From: Euwallacea fornicatus
Taxonomy: Eukaryota > Arthropoda > Insecta > Coleoptera > Curculionidae
DNA: 64,000 nucleotides
NCBI RefSeq assembly: GCF_040115645.1
Contig: NC_089554.1
Span: forward strand, 1,178,001 to 1,242,000
Direction: 5' to 3'
The position numbers were made by a program, and so were the translations under genes. The number at the start of each line of letters is the position of its first letter. Within the stretch, counting starts at the first letter, position 1. Under the pieces are notes generated by a model that had not been told where the DNA came from, ran no database searches, and was given only the letters and a program-made list of their open reading frames with translations. Below, one piece after another: positions 10,346 to 23,064 of this stretch.

Positions 10346-12620
10346 GTAATTTGCAGGGGGTTCCAAAGAATAATACGCGCAAAAAAAACGTCAAACCCCC
10401 GCGAATTCCAAAAATACCCTTAAAGATAAGTCGACTGAAGAATTTGTCTTATAGAGCGCTATAGACCTGCTTAAAGCAAGATAAATATAGAAACTTAGAC
10501 TTACCTAACGCTTTCTTTTTGATAAAAACATGAAACAATTTTCGATAAACCAAAACCTTTCACCCCATACGTGGGAAAATGTAATCTGTTTACACAGTTG
10601 GGATGTCAAAGTGGGAACATTTCGGAGGAATTTTAGTGGAAAGTGTTGTTCAGAACTGAGAGATTCGGGGCAAGGTTACGTGAGGATGTCCATATATCGA
10701 AGTAATAAGTTATTCGAGATTAATGGTGCCATTTTTTCTACATAAAACTTATCACGATTACTTGTAGTTTTTTTTGAGCGTAAATCAAATAAAAATAGAA
10801 CTCAGGTAAGAGGGGATGATATTAAACCTAATCTAGTGAGGTAAACTTGTTTTGGCTCTATCGATACTACAGGGATGTCTGGGACTTAGTTAGCGGAACC
10901 TAAATAAAAATGGAGTGCAGCTGGTTATAGAAATTTCATTATAGCCCTGAAATGATACCTACGTGCGCCGGTTAATATATGGAAAATTATCTATAGAATT
11001 CTAAAATAATAAAACCAATAGGAAGATTATTTATTCTAGGTGAATGCTCTGGGAAAATAACTCAACGAAAATTTCTAGGGAAGAGAAAACTGAATCACAA
11101 ATTGACCATTTGCATATTATATGGCTCTAACTCCAATTGCAGTTGCTCGAAAGCTACGACTTAGGAGTCAACAAATCGTCTTAACACAACCAAAATCACA
11201 AAGGAATTGAAATTTGCTAAATTGTTCATGATGGATAATCAAAAATATTGTGGTAATATTTCAGTATTTAGTACTATTAGGCTTCAGTTTACGATTTATT
11301 GCAGTTCGTTCCAGAAAAGTGTGGCAAACTAGAGCATAGTAAATTTTGCACCCTATGACGTTAACGTGCAAGAGATATTTTGATAATTTCACTGCAGATA
11401 ACTTCCCAAATTCGCGATGCCCAGCCTAGAGATCGGGACACGGTTTGTGATTTGATACTGCAGAAAATTTAATTGAAGGTTGAAATTTGAAATTTAATCT
11501 GAAAAATTATTTTAATGCTTTTGAAGTTTATCGTTAATAACATTCGTGCAGTTTTAGCCTTGCAATATCTATAAATGAAGCGCATTATTTTTAATTGAGG
11601 AGCCTTTAATATATTTAAACAAATACTTTCCCAATACTTAATTTTAATGATTAACGAAGAGTTTTACAAAAAGAAACTGCAGAAACTTTATTAGGATCAA
11701 TGCACAAACTTCGATTTTTGCTGGTCTAAAACTCAAGGGCATATTGCATGAAGAAACTCATTGAAACGTTCCAAAAGAAGCAAATTTAGCTGACATTTCT
11801 AAACCCGAAATACTATTTATATTGCAATATTTCACAGCTTGTTATAGGGGAATGTTTCTGAAAATACGACTGAGATCGTGACATTGCCATTATATTTTAA
11901 ACCATCTCCAAATCCGGACAAATAACCCAAACCCCTGTACATGCAAGTGTCGTATTGGACCGTTGTTGCTTCGAATATGACAAAGAGTCCCTCCTGCCAT
12001 GATGCAGAATTTGCGCAAATATTACTTCCTTTGATATACCCAGCAAGAGCACTTTTTCATATACACGACTTGAAATATTTATGGACATTTTATGTTTGCT
12101 TTGTGGATTTTTCGGTAAATCCACTAAAACGAATCGGATGTTGCGAACATTAAAAAATAAAGACCAGCTCGATGTGGATTGTAGACTTAAAACAGTTGGG
12201 CGTACCTGAAAAACGTTTATTTTCCTTTACATTGACCCAGTTTCCACGTACGTTATCCATATCACTTCCACTTGGCAGAACAACATCGATTCCATGGACC
12301 GAAATACACACCACCTTTCACTACACACCACTTATCAGAAGCAACAAGGTCATTATTACTTAATAAAGTTTTTCATTTCTAATGCATTTCGCATTCTATA
12401 AAATATTTTGTGAATTTTAAAGTGAGCTTTTAGAGGAGGATTTAGCAGACGTTTGCACGTTTTTCAGTACGTATAATACATTTGCCTAAAAATATCTTTT
12501 GTTTATAGATGCATTAGATTCTTAAACGTCTTTATCAGGAATTTAAACATTCACGTAATAAAATCGATTCGTCAAAATTAAACGATTTGAGATTTCTAAA
12601 CAATGAGTAAACTTTTAGAG
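10346..12620. other. No identifiable feature
   Basis: Short open frames at 10530-10745, 11897-12153 and 12172-12363 lack recognisable motifs and splice context. I see no repeat structure. Confidence 0.4.
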
Positions 12621-12815
12621 CCTATATATGCATAAAGGACTAACACCCATATAAATTTGCTATAAATTGAAGAAAATATTTATCATGAAAATGCTGGAAT
12701 ACATCAAATATTGTTTTTTGTTATGCATTTTTGACGTAATAGACATGTATACAGGGTTACCCATGTAATAGAGAAATGTACTTTTTCATTTCTTTCTTTT
12801 GGAACACCATATATA

Positions 12816-14235
12816 CACTGACTTTCAAAAAAACGCAACACCAACAAGAACACATCGTACACGTTTGAAATTCTGGCATTACGTTGGGTCGGGTAATAGA
12901 TAAAAACGATCAAAATATCAAAAGAAAATTATTGTGAATAAGTGAAAAAATTTAATAATAATTTAATAATGGGTGGTATCTCCTCTTAAATTAATACATT
13001 CCTGTAAGCGACGTGGCATGTTTAAAATTAAATTGTCAATATCTTCCTGTGGTATTGAATCCCAGGCAATCTGCACCTGCTCGCGGAGTTCATCTATGGT
13101 CTCTGGAGGGCGACCTAAGCGTTGAAGTCTCCGACCCATTATATCCCATACGTGCCCTATTGGGGACAAATCTGGAGACCGACCTGGCCAAGGCAAAGTA
13201 TCTAAATTTTCAGCTTCCACATTCCTCAAAATATCGTTGGCTACATGTGGTCGCGCATTATCCTGTTGAAATGTGCTTCCAGGACGGTCGTGCATGTATG
13301 GTACAAGAACCGGTTCTAAGACACTATTAATGTACCTCTGAGCATTTAATCTATCATAAATGAAAACAAGAGGAGACCGACTACCATACTGGATGGCACC
13401 CCAAACCATGACACCTGGTGCTAACCAGAATGACGCCTTTCCGAAAAGTCCAAATTTAATCGCTCTCCTCTGCGCCTTCTAACACGTAACCGTTCATCAG
13501 ATCGCCATAAACAAAATCGGCTCTCATCACTGAACACGATTCTTCTCCACTCATCCACCCATTGCACTCTCAGACGACACCACTCCAGTCGGGCCACCCT
13601 GTGGTTTCGTGATAATGGAAGCCGACGCAGAAGACGATATGAATTTAGTCCAAAACTTCGAATTCTGCGATACATCGTACTAAGGGAGACTCTTCGATGT
13701 AGGGTTGCTACCCAGTTAGCACCAAGAGACGGAATTGTTTCAAACGGGGCGCCTGTCGCTGAACGACGAAGTCGCCGGTCTTCGCGTGGGTTCGTCATTG
13801 TTGGACGGTCACTGCCACGATGACGATTTACTGACCCTTCGTCAGACCAATCTCGCCAAGCTCTTAGCACTGTTAATGCGTTTCGGTCCAATCTACGTAC
13901 AATATCGCGGAAAGGTAAACCTGCCTCATGCATACCAACAATTCTTCCCCTTTCAAAGGGAGTTAACTGCATTTTGGCGTACACGAGGCATTTTGCACTA
14001 CCACACATTCAATATGGTACTAACAATAATACCTTTATCGCTACCCGCCTGTAAAAAAATTTGCAAAAAGAACGATCGTCACAGATAAAAAAGTAAAGAA
14101 AAACTTAATATCGCATTAAAATACGAACTTGAAATTTTTATCATTTTTTTCTGTTTTCAAGCCTAAAATCATACCAAAATTTCAAATACATACAATGCGT
14201 TCTTCTTGGTGTTGCGGTTTTTTTGAAAGTCAGTG
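12816..14235 (-). mobile_element. Tc1-like transposon nested in a long-TIR element
   Basis: The ends are near-perfect inverted repeats of about 37 bp (left starts CACTGACTTTCAAAAAAACG; right reversed starts CACTGACTTTCAAAAAAACC). TA is present at 12814-12815 and 14236-14237 as the target duplication. Only one or two substitutions separate the TIRs, and the coding frame has few lesions, so this is one of the younger insertions in the window. Confidence 0.92.
12963..13972 (-). pseudogene. Tc1 transposase, one frameshift and a lost catalytic Glu
   Basis: The probable start is the Met at 13970-13972 (MQLTPFERGRIVGMHEAGLP). Order: N-terminal helix-turn-helix pair, then the first catalytic Asp in IVFSDESRFCLW. 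A single-base frameshift follows near 13415-13425, after NLDFSERRHSG. Next come VMVWGAIQYGSRSPLVF, the second Asp in QQDNARPHVA, and SPDLSPIGHVWD. In Tc1 proteins the third catalytic residue is the Glu of SPIEHVW; here the codon is GGG (Gly). The C-terminus reaches a normal stop at 12963. Total length, about 335 residues across both frames, is full for the family. It cannot be active. Confidence 0.9.
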
Positions 14236-14494
14236 TATTATGACGTTTTCGAGTTCTTTGAGAAATCTTAACATATTTTTTACATACACAAAATTAAACA
14301 TACATAGATACATACATAAAATTAAACATATTTCATGTAACATGCCCATGACTAAATTCAACAATTTTAGAAAAAAAAATTAAAAACATGGAAATAACTA
14401 AAATGGATAGAACTATTAATACTTAAAAAATAACGATATAAAATACTATATTTTAATATTTATATTCGTATTAAATATTTGAATTGTGTCCCCT

Positions 14495-14697
14495 TGGCTT
14501 CTTTACAGTGGGCTAGCCACAATTAAAATTCCTCAAGGACTTTTCTTAGCATTTGAAGAGGCATTTATTGAGCTTCTTAAGTAATCTTCGTTTTTAACTC
14601 TTCTATATTATTGGGAATATTTAAATACACCGTATGTTTCAGATAACCGCATAAAAAAGTCCATAGGGATGAGGTCAGGCGATTTAGCAGGCCATTC
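14495..14697 (-). pseudogene. Transposase C-terminal fragment (copy 1)
   Basis: The minus strand encodes WPARSPDLTPMDFFM followed by a broken C-terminal tail, the signature of DUF4817-type Tc1/mariner transposases. Only this last part survives between the arms of the element. The same truncated piece is present in the copy at 20896-21095. Confidence 0.65.
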
Positions 14698-14998
14698 TAA
14701 TTATAAATATTATATTTCAATAACCGTTGAATTTAGACATGGGTATGTTACATGAAATATATATATTAAAAATTTCACAAAAAACTCAAAAACGTCATAA
14801 TATACATGGTGTTCCATAAGAAAAAAAAATAAAAAAGCACATTTATCTACTACATGGGTACCTCATATACATATGTGTTACGTCAAAAAATGCATAACTA
14901 ACAACAATATTTGACATGTTCCAGCATTTTTATGAAAAATATTTTCTTCAATTTTCAATGAATTTTTGCGCAGCTTTTGGGTCTTTATGCATATCACA

Positions 14999-15619
14999 CT
15001 CATGGTAATTTTATCAACAGGATAGTTTCTATATAAATGTTGAAATCACCGCTAAGTGTTGGACATTTTTTAAATTTCCATCTATCTTCCTGATAAAGTT
15101 ACCAGAATATTGATATTTTGACCATTCCAGAAAGAAAATATCAGGTAACATAAATCCTTGGAGTTAAGAACGATTGTAAACAAGACAATCTTGTTTATTA
15201 AATAAAGTTCACGAGGTAATTAAAACATTCGCCCTTAAGGCCTTTTGTATCACAAAGTTTAATTGAAAGTCTCTCGTTTTGTGTATCTTGATAATTATTG
15301 TTATGGAAGATGGAATTTGTAAAAAGTAAAAGTTTGGTGGTGGAGTTTACTTAGCAGATGGATAGTGTGGTTTGGATAATAATAATGTTGTTTCGTTCTT
15401 GTTCTCACAATGCCTATATTTTTATTAAGATCAGAGAAAGAGTATCAATTAAGTCTGACAACGGTTTCGAAGAATAACATTTTGGAGATTTGGTATCAAC
15501 CTTTCAGATTTTTGAAACATTTTCCAGAATTTGAATAATTCTACAGGAATGAAGATCAAATTTTACTAAATTTCTTTCGTGGTTTACAAGTTCTAAATTT
15601 AATATAATTCTTTCTCGTT
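14999..15619. other. No identifiable feature
   Basis: AT-rich sequence between a transposon and the PEVK-like relic; nothing recognised. Confidence 0.4.
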
Positions 15620-16110
15620 TCCGATTTTTCTCTACTCCTTCCTTCCTCTTCTTCTATAGTACAATGTCAGTTTTATTTTCATTACTATCACCTCTTTCTT
15701 TACTACTATACGCTTATTAGCCAGCTTCTACTACTTCATTCTAGTTTCAATAATTCTATCGCCTTGAACCTCTTTCTTCCAAATTTTTGGAACTTCTTAA
15801 ATAATTGACGATACATGATCTGGCATATCTCTACGTAGACTGATTTTAATTGGTTCAACTTCAAACATATCCAATACACCTTCTGGCCGTGTTTCCTTCT
15901 GCTCTAGATAAGGCACAAAGAGGTATCTTTCAGGTTTTATGAGAGTTTTAATCTTTTGAGTTTTTTCTACTGTTTCAATCTTCATAACTAACTGAATTCG
16001 CCCTTCCGTTCGAAATATTGCAATCTCTCGCGGTCAGCCTTCTTCTTCAATTACACTTTTTATGACTTTCTTGTTCACGACTTTCGTCGTTATTATCCCC
16101 ATGCATAATT
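15620..16110 (-). pseudogene. Decayed fragment of a PEVK-like repetitive protein
   Basis: One minus-strand frame can be read through several stops (a TGA near 16040, a TAA at the end of the frame at 15797, TAG-TAG near 15720). It gives pieces such as TKVVNKKVIKSVIEEEG, ETVEKTQKIKTLIKPERYL, VLDMFEVEPIKISLRRDMP, EVPKIWKKEVQGDRIIETRM and KRIVVKKEVIVMK. The alternation of Lys/Val/Ile/Glu runs with an EEEG spacer resembles the PEVK-type repeats of the insect giant muscle proteins Sallimus/titin. The last piece resembles the first, so it looks like one repeat unit plus the start of the next. No promoter, splice sites or neighbours are visible; I infer a retrocopied or duplicated exon that died. The family assignment rests on memory of composition only. 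Confidence 0.45.
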
Positions 16111-18740
16111 TAGCAAGATTGCATCAAAAGTGTCCCAAATTTTCCCCTAATACGAAGTCAATCCTCAAGGTTTTCAAATAAAGAAGATATCTAGATAACC
16201 CCACATGTTTTATATGTAGCATATAGACTACATACATAACTAGTTTTAGAATCACCCATTAACGCATGACTAACGTAGTTGGAACAATTCAAAGTCATTC
16301 TAGAAGTATCTCGTGATTATAGCTATGCACCTAAGGGTGCTTAGTTGAATATTAGACTATATAGTAAAAAGACCTGATAGAAGTAAAAGTGTTCCAAGTA
16401 GCTTAAAGTCTTCTTTAATTAATTCTTATGTTATTTACTGTTCTTTTTGTCTTTAAGTAAAGTTTCTAGAGTTTTATAAAATTTAAGAATTAGACTTATC
16501 AGTTCAATTATCCTCGAACCTGCGAAAAATTGAACACTATCGATACCCATAAATGGGGCTTTAAGGGTGTCTACTAAAATCGAGTCAGGTAATCAAATCT
16601 TCGCAAACAGGCTCTGACATTAAAAATGTATGTGATAGGGCAGCGGGAAAAGGGCATCAGGTTCTAGGATTAGGTCTAAGCCGAGGAAGAGACCTTTTCA
16701 CTGTTTTCCAATTTCAAATACGTTATTTTGTTGCTTTACTCCGGTGCAGACATCAAAAAGTTGTCGGCAGCGAAATGAAGAGCACCTGAGTTATTTGAGT
16801 TAATAAATGAAGGATTACCTGACGGTCTCAGATTTTTTGCGGTGGTTCTTGTAGAAGATTGAGGGCCTGCATATGTATGATTGAGCTTCAAGAACAAAAT
16901 TGTTGAAATTTGATTCAAATGAAATTCAACCAATTTTGCAGGAAATGAGGTTTTCGGGGCCCCTTGGCTCTGGGAAAATCGAATCTGTTCAGGGTGTTCC
17001 ACGTTTGACTCTCAGCATGGGAATCTTGCAAAGCATTAAAGACACAAAGCAGCTTAAATGGTGGCAAAGTTGAATCTTTATGCGAGTAGCTCTTTTGCAT
17101 TTTTAATAAAAGAAGAAAATCTGATAACTTCTGCAAAAGTTTTGTTGAACATAAAAATGCGCAAGTTGCCCCAAGTTAACCAACTTCGTATCTCTTATGA
17201 ATTTTTAGATCCCAGTGGTGAGCATCGACTTTGAATATCGCTGTAAGTATAATTTTTACATTTAAACTGGTGATTTTTTTGATAAATAGATAGAGCTAGA
17301 GAGAAAGATCCCTCTGGTTATTTTATGCTGATAATTTTTTTCACCACCTGTTAACAATTCGAACCATTGAAACGGACACTGATACAGATTTTATCGCGAC
17401 AAAAGCATTCATCGCTAGAAACGCTCGACTTTTAGCTCATCATATGAGTTTAATATCGAATAAATGCTCTCGGCATCAGTAAAAATATTTTTTTTTATCG
17501 AAAAAAAAATATATTGCTAACAGTGATATTGAATATCATTGACCTAAACTCAGACATTTGATTATTAACTAACAATTATAACCAGAATTAGTTTTACTGG
17601 TGTATCATGCTTTTACTATGTAACGATGACGTCGAATGCACAGACGAAATACTGTATATCCCATAAAATATTAGGTCTGCTCATAAATATTATATATGAT
17701 CAAATTTCTCTCAGAAAATTTAGTAGCTATTAAATTTCTACGAGTCCAAAATTATACAAATGCTTCACAAATACGTTGTTTTTAGTTCATGGAATTCTTC
17801 TCAGAATACCACTCGTGCATCCAACGTTAATGAAAAATTTTAGAACAAAAGCTATTGATAAAAGTACTCGCGTTTGGTAAACGGGGGGAGGGGCGGTTGT
17901 TCCCTCAATAACATTTTCTTTTTATTGATAACGTTATGAGTTTTTAAATTGACTCACTTGGAGACGTAATACAGGTACTTTCCAATGTTGTACGCGTATC
18001 ACTACCTACATCTGTGTAACACTGATAAAGTCAAAAAAAAGACCTCATTCGTCGTCTCTGATTAAATCACCTTCTTTTATGTACAATTCTTAGAAATTTT
18101 TTATTAAAATCTGAACACCGTGCTGTGAAATTGGGTTCGTGGAAACTGCAATGGTCTCGTCAATCTTTCAACATTAGAACTTTAATTTCAAGTTAGAATT
18201 GCAGAACATAAACGGAAGTGCCTCATAATATAATATAAACCTCATGTATTCACGGTATTTAGCCCTACAGACGTTAAATACCCCACTCATTATTGCAGCA
18301 TTGGCGCATTGCAATGACCAAAGCTATCTGCAGCAATAACTTTCAGCGTCCTATTAAAATGCACCTGTTGTTCGAAATTAGAAAACACCAAAAGCATACT
18401 AATTTAAAGTAAAATCGAACAGATATTTGCAGTTCACTCTAAGCGTTAGATAAAAAAAATTAAAATTTTAGTAAATTTAAAAAATATATATATATATATT
18501 CTAGGATTTAGGACCTAAAAGCTCACTTTACCACCTTTATAACCAAACCGTTTTGGCAAACAGTATAACAAAAATTCTACCTTCTCTTTTAGGTAAGTAG
18601 AACCCTATTATGACCCACTATTACCACTACTTCTCAATGAACGTATCACTACGCACCCACCATAGAAAACCACTTTTCCAGGCCTTATTAGGCGAAAACT
18701 GAAATAAAATTTTTCAGTAAAACGTGATATTTACGCGGTT
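16111..18740. other. Mostly unidentifiable; one orphan transposon end
   Basis: At about 16987-17010 the sequence TTCAGGGTGTTCCACGTTTG resembles a long-TIR element terminus, but no partner was found. Small open frames at 16736-17136 overlap it. Nothing else is supported. Confidence 0.35.
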
Positions 18741-18749
18741 AGTGTGCCA

Positions 18750-18785
18750 GACCGTCATGGGAAATCGGTATTTCCTCGGACGGTC
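18750..18785. repeat. Perfect two-part hairpin
   Basis: GACCGTC pairs with GACGGTC, and inside a 3-base internal bulge GGAAAT pairs with ATTTCC around a four-base loop. The surroundings are unusually rich in CpG (GCGCATGCGCCC at about 18816) for this window. Confidence 0.7.
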
Positions 18786-20620
18786 GGATAGTATTTGAAG
18801 CAGCCATCACTGGAAATCCGGGTTGCGCATGCGCCCACTCTACAGACGTAGGGCATACACTTTGTTTATACGTATATTAAAACGTTTTCCTACATTGTAG
18901 AAGGGCCGATTAAGGAAACTGTCGTTTGCGTCTAAAGTCACTTTTAGATGGAATTTTTGTGTTTTATGGATACCTGAAGATAGAGGTGCTTGCGATTGAT
19001 GTCTTAAGCTCTGTATATAGCGCGAAAGGGGAGTTTTAAGGAAATTGAGGGTCTAAAGTTTAATGTGCCTCAGAGATACAATCAACTAGGGAAAATGTGA
19101 TGTGGAGCTTTGAGCTTTGGTCAAACAAACGTTTTTTTATCAAGATTATTTTCGACATTCTCGCATTTCCATATTCTCATAAAAAAATTTCAACACGAAG
19201 AGTAAGGAAAATTATGTGCATACTACTGAGATAAAACATCTACAATGGGATGCTTTCTTGTTTAAAGAAACTTCAGAAGTTAGTAGAGGAAACATTTTAC
19301 CTAAGTTAGATTCACTACACATTTTAGAGTAAGGTAAAGGATTGAGGCTTATTTCGGTGAAATAAATCCTGTATGAATATATATATGTATAGGTTACTTC
19401 AAGTTATTACTTTTGGTAAAATGATCGATTGATAAAAAATTGGATTTTATAATTCAGTTTTTCAGCACCCTGGTGATTTTGTCGGTGTAATAATAATCTC
19501 CATAGAGACAAAAAATTCAGAGCAGACCATTGCTCAATTCCTCCATTCAAGTGAAAGTTTTCTTGCTAGCGAAATTATCACGAGATTTAAAAATTGAACC
19601 TTCAAAAAACAACATGATAATGTCGCAATATAATAAAATGGCCTCGGATGTTGTGCTAGTTGTGTATTGAAAAGCAAAGAAACATCGTTTCGTTGTGCCA
19701 CAATCACACAATAATACTTAGATTGCACTTACCTACGATTACTGCTCAATTTTTAAATTCCAACTGCCGATACAGAGCGTTAATACTCATATGTATATTA
19801 TGTCTGTATTTATATCTTTAGCGGACTTTTTTGGCGAGTATTTTTAGGTTGCTTGAACAAACCAAATTCGTTCAAATTAATCACTTGTCTTCTAAATATG
19901 AATATTCCGAGCTGCGTTCTTGTCAAACAAATTCAAGAACACGTCACACGCGTCAAACAAATTTAAAGTTTTGCAAATTTTAAATATTTTTCACGTTTCC
20001 ACAGATTTTATTTATTTATTGCGCAAGTCAAAATCATAGTCGACTTATCAAAAAATGTTTTAATTACTATAACTCATAGAGTTTCTGAGAAAAATACCAA
20101 ATGTAATAAAGTGTATGGTTGAAAAGGGTAATTTTATGATGATTTTAAAAATGTAAGTATGCGATATTGTATTTATATGAAAATAGAAAGTTTGATAATT
20201 TATCACCGAAAGTAAGGACTTAATAAATGAACTGACAATACTGCTAAGAAGTTCTTGAAAAAGTGTCTTAATAATGTAACATTTTTATTCCTTCCAGTGT
20301 AACTATATAAGATTTATTTGCAAAAAACGAAAACCGCCAAATTGTTTTTTTTTTTCTAAATATCTTCATAACTATTCGGAATTTAGCCGGAATAGAAACA
20401 GATTATTAATTTGTTTAAAATTGCACATTTTTTTTCTATCTTAAACCATTTTGTATCTATTACTGTTCCCAATATGCCCATGCTGTTCATCTTTATTTTG
20501 AGGTAGACTGCATATACAAAACATGTCCAAAGATATAGAATTCGTTCTGGAAATTATTGTTAGATTACGAATTCTTTTGTCTTGTAAATAATGAGTTTTA
20601 GTGTAATTCTCTCTGTTGTT
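18786..20620. other. No identifiable feature
   Basis: AT-rich sequence. The open frames at 19534-19728 and 20441-20695 have no supporting context. Confidence 0.4.
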
Positions 20621-20623
20621 TGT

Positions 20624-21490
20624 ATATATAAAAAACCAAAAACCCGGCATAAATTCGCTCAAAATATTATCTATGACAATATTGGAATATGTCAAATATT
20701 TTTTTTAGTTGGACATTTTTTGACGTAACAGACATGTATTAGATAAACGTACTTTTCCACTTTTTCTTATCAAATCCCGTATCTATTATGACGTTTTTGA
20801 GTTCTTCGTAAAATTCTGAATTTTTGTGCCACTGATTTCATGTAATATAACCATGTCTAAAATCAACGATTATTGAAATATAATATTTATAATTAGAGTG
20901 GCCTGCTAGATCGCCTGACCTCACCCCTATGGACTTTTTTATGGGGTTAACTGAAACATAGGGTGTATTTAAATATTTCCAATAATATAGAAGAGATAAA
21001 AACGAAAATTACTTAAGAAGCTCAATAAATGTCTCTTCAAATTCTAAAAAAAGTTCTTGAGGAATTTTAATTGCGGCTAGCCCACTGTAAATAAGCCAAG
21101 GGGACACAATTCAAATATTTAATACGAATATAAATATTAAAATATAGTATTTTATATCGTTATTTTTTAAGTATTAATAATTCTATCCATTTTAGTTATT
21201 TCTATGTTTAAAATTTTTTTTTCTAAAATTGTTAAATTTAGTCATGGGCATGTTACATGAAATATGTTCAGAATTTGTCAAAAAACTCAAAAACGTCATA
21301 ATATATATGAGATGCCATAAAAAAAAATGAAAAAGTGGATTTATATACTGTATGGAAATCATGTATGCATGTCTGTTACATCAAAAATGTGCAACTAAAA
21401 ACAGTATTTGACATGTTTCAGCATTTTATGAAAAATATTTTTCTCAATTTGGAACGAATTTATGCGGGACTTTTAGTCCTCAATGTATAT
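20624..21490 (+). mobile_element. Long-TIR element (copy 2)
   Basis: Inverted arms of about 230-250 bp match those of the element at 12.6-15.0 kb. Shared blocks are CGGCATAAATTCG, TTTTTGACGTAACAGACATGT, TTATGACGTTTTTGAGTT and CATGTAAYATRMCCATG. The orientation is inverted relative to copy 1. Both copies keep only the transposase C-terminus, so this is a non-autonomous deletion derivative that multiplied. Confidence 0.72.
20896..21095 (+). pseudogene. Transposase C-terminal fragment (copy 2)
   Basis: EWPARSPDLTPMDFFMGLTE is followed by a stop and frameshifts; the same residual segment occurs at 14495-14697. The catalytic core is absent. Confidence 0.65.
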
Positions 21491-21976
21491 TACTATGTAC
21501 ATATATGCTTTATTTTTGTGTTGAATATACCGTTAATATGTGTCCCTGGACTAACAATGATTAGAAATGGACTTGTAAAATTTTGTAGCAATTTTTGCAC
21601 AGATCCCTTAACCTTTATGAGCCAACAATCGAAAAAGCTTTTTCTGTTTGGTAATTTCTAATCTCATATTTTAAACATGTTTAGCGAATATCAGTTTTTT
21701 TGTCGGTCGCTATTTCTTAATATTTAACTTTTCTTTTTGGCTTAGTTGTGTGACTGTTTGCTATTATTGTACATAAATTCTATTAATTCAGGTGATTCAA
21801 TTATAAAAGTGTTTTTGTGCCATTTATCCGTTACCACCTGAAGTGCATCAAACTCTATCGCAGTCGGTATGTCATGGGTAATAAGTGCATTATTGTCAAG
21901 ATATAGCAACAGGTATGCTGTCTTATCTATGGGTTTTTCTTTCTCTTTAAGCCATGCTTGTATTAATGTGACAGTA

Positions 21977-23012
21977 TAGAGGGGATTTCAAAACATGTAT
22001 TCACAATGACGGCTCTAATTCCATGGCACATTGTAAGAAAAAAACTCCTATTAGCAATGTATCCGTAAAGACACCGTTTTCAAAATATAGGGGGTTAATC
22101 ATAAGCTTCGATTTTTCGACGATATCACAAGATCTGTTTTAAGTATAGAATACGATTACTGTACACATATTATTATTAATATTAACTACTACTAAGCGTT
22201 AATAATGTGTGTGGTGGAAATTTTATTGTTTAGGGGAGATTTTTTGCCCCTAATTTCTACGCTACTGGGACAACTGGCATTTAGGAACTGCCTTTTAAAC
22301 CATGAATGTTTTCTGCGCAAAAAAGGACTTTTGATCAAAAATTCTAAGGTAAACCGTCTTTCAGACAAATGGCATTTTATGATGAAAAACATGGAAGAAA
22401 TAGCAACGTGATCCAAAAAAATATATGAAGACTAAGCAAATAAATAATAAAAATCCTAACAATTGTTGAAAATGGCATTTTCGTACTATAATGCAGGCTT
22501 CCAACATATGTCTGCCCAGAGTGTTGCAGATCGTATTGCAAGATGTAATAAAAAGTGATATTACTTTTTTTTATATCAATGTTTTTTATCATAAAATCCA
22601 ATTTTTCCGGAATATGGTCGCTTTAAAACTTCTGACTAAGAGTACTTTTTTTTGTAGAAAACAATGGGAACTTAAAAGGTGGTTTCAAAATGCTAATTGT
22701 TTCAGTGGCGTAGAAATAAGGGGACAAAAAATTTCATATAAACCTTAAACTATCCGCCTATGGCCTGTAAAAAAAGGCTGAATTAGCGCTCAAAAATAGC
22801 TAACGTGAATTATAATATGCGTACAAAAGTTAAGTTCTCTACTTAAAACACTTCCTGAGATATCGCCAAAAACTGAAAAAACTTTATTTTTAACACTTTG
22901 TATCTCAAAGACGGTGTGTTTGCAGATATATTTTAATAGAGACTATTTTTCTTACAATAAACCAAGGTATTGCACCCTTCATTTGCGGACGCATGTTTTG
23001 AAACATCCTGTA
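21977..23012. mobile_element. Foldback transposon with about 430-bp arms
   Basis: Almost the whole 1036 bp is an inverted repeat. The left arm starts TAGAGGGGATTTCAAAACATG and the right arm, reversed, TACAGGATGTTTCAAAACATG. Matching blocks continue inward: CATTGTAAGAAAAA, GACACCGT/CACACCGT, GCGATATC, the CAGTRGCGTAGAAAT motif, and TTTTATGATRAAAAACAT. Only about 120-170 bp at the centre (about 22430-22555) is unique. No transposase remains; the open frames on both strands are by-products of the inverted arms. It is non-autonomous. Confidence 0.82.
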
Positions 23013-23064
23013 TAGTACAAAAGAATGCTGAAAGCAACGGCCCCTTATAGAGCCATTAACCACG

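Larger units (their letters stand above)
12622..14998 (-). mobile_element. Long-TIR element (copy 1), interrupted by a Tc1
   Basis: The left arm (12622-12813 continuing at 14236-14400) and right arm (about 14730-14998) are inverted copies. Shared blocks include GAAAATGCTGGAA, the TTTTTGACGTAA block, the GGAACACCAT block and TTATGACGTTTT. Removing the Tc1 at 12816-14235 restores the arm exactly at a TA. Between the arms is only the C-terminal end of a transposase. A second copy lies at about 20624-21490 in the opposite orientation. Confidence 0.72.

Noticed and set aside
16736..17136. Two overlapping minus-strand frames
   Set aside because: They overlap an orphan transposon end and show no conserved protein blocks.
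21335..21661. 108-codon frame
   Set aside because: It starts within the right arm of a non-autonomous element and is hydrophobic AT-rich sequence without motifs.
22192..22748. Overlapping frames on both strands
   Set aside because: They are produced by the inverted arms of the foldback element.
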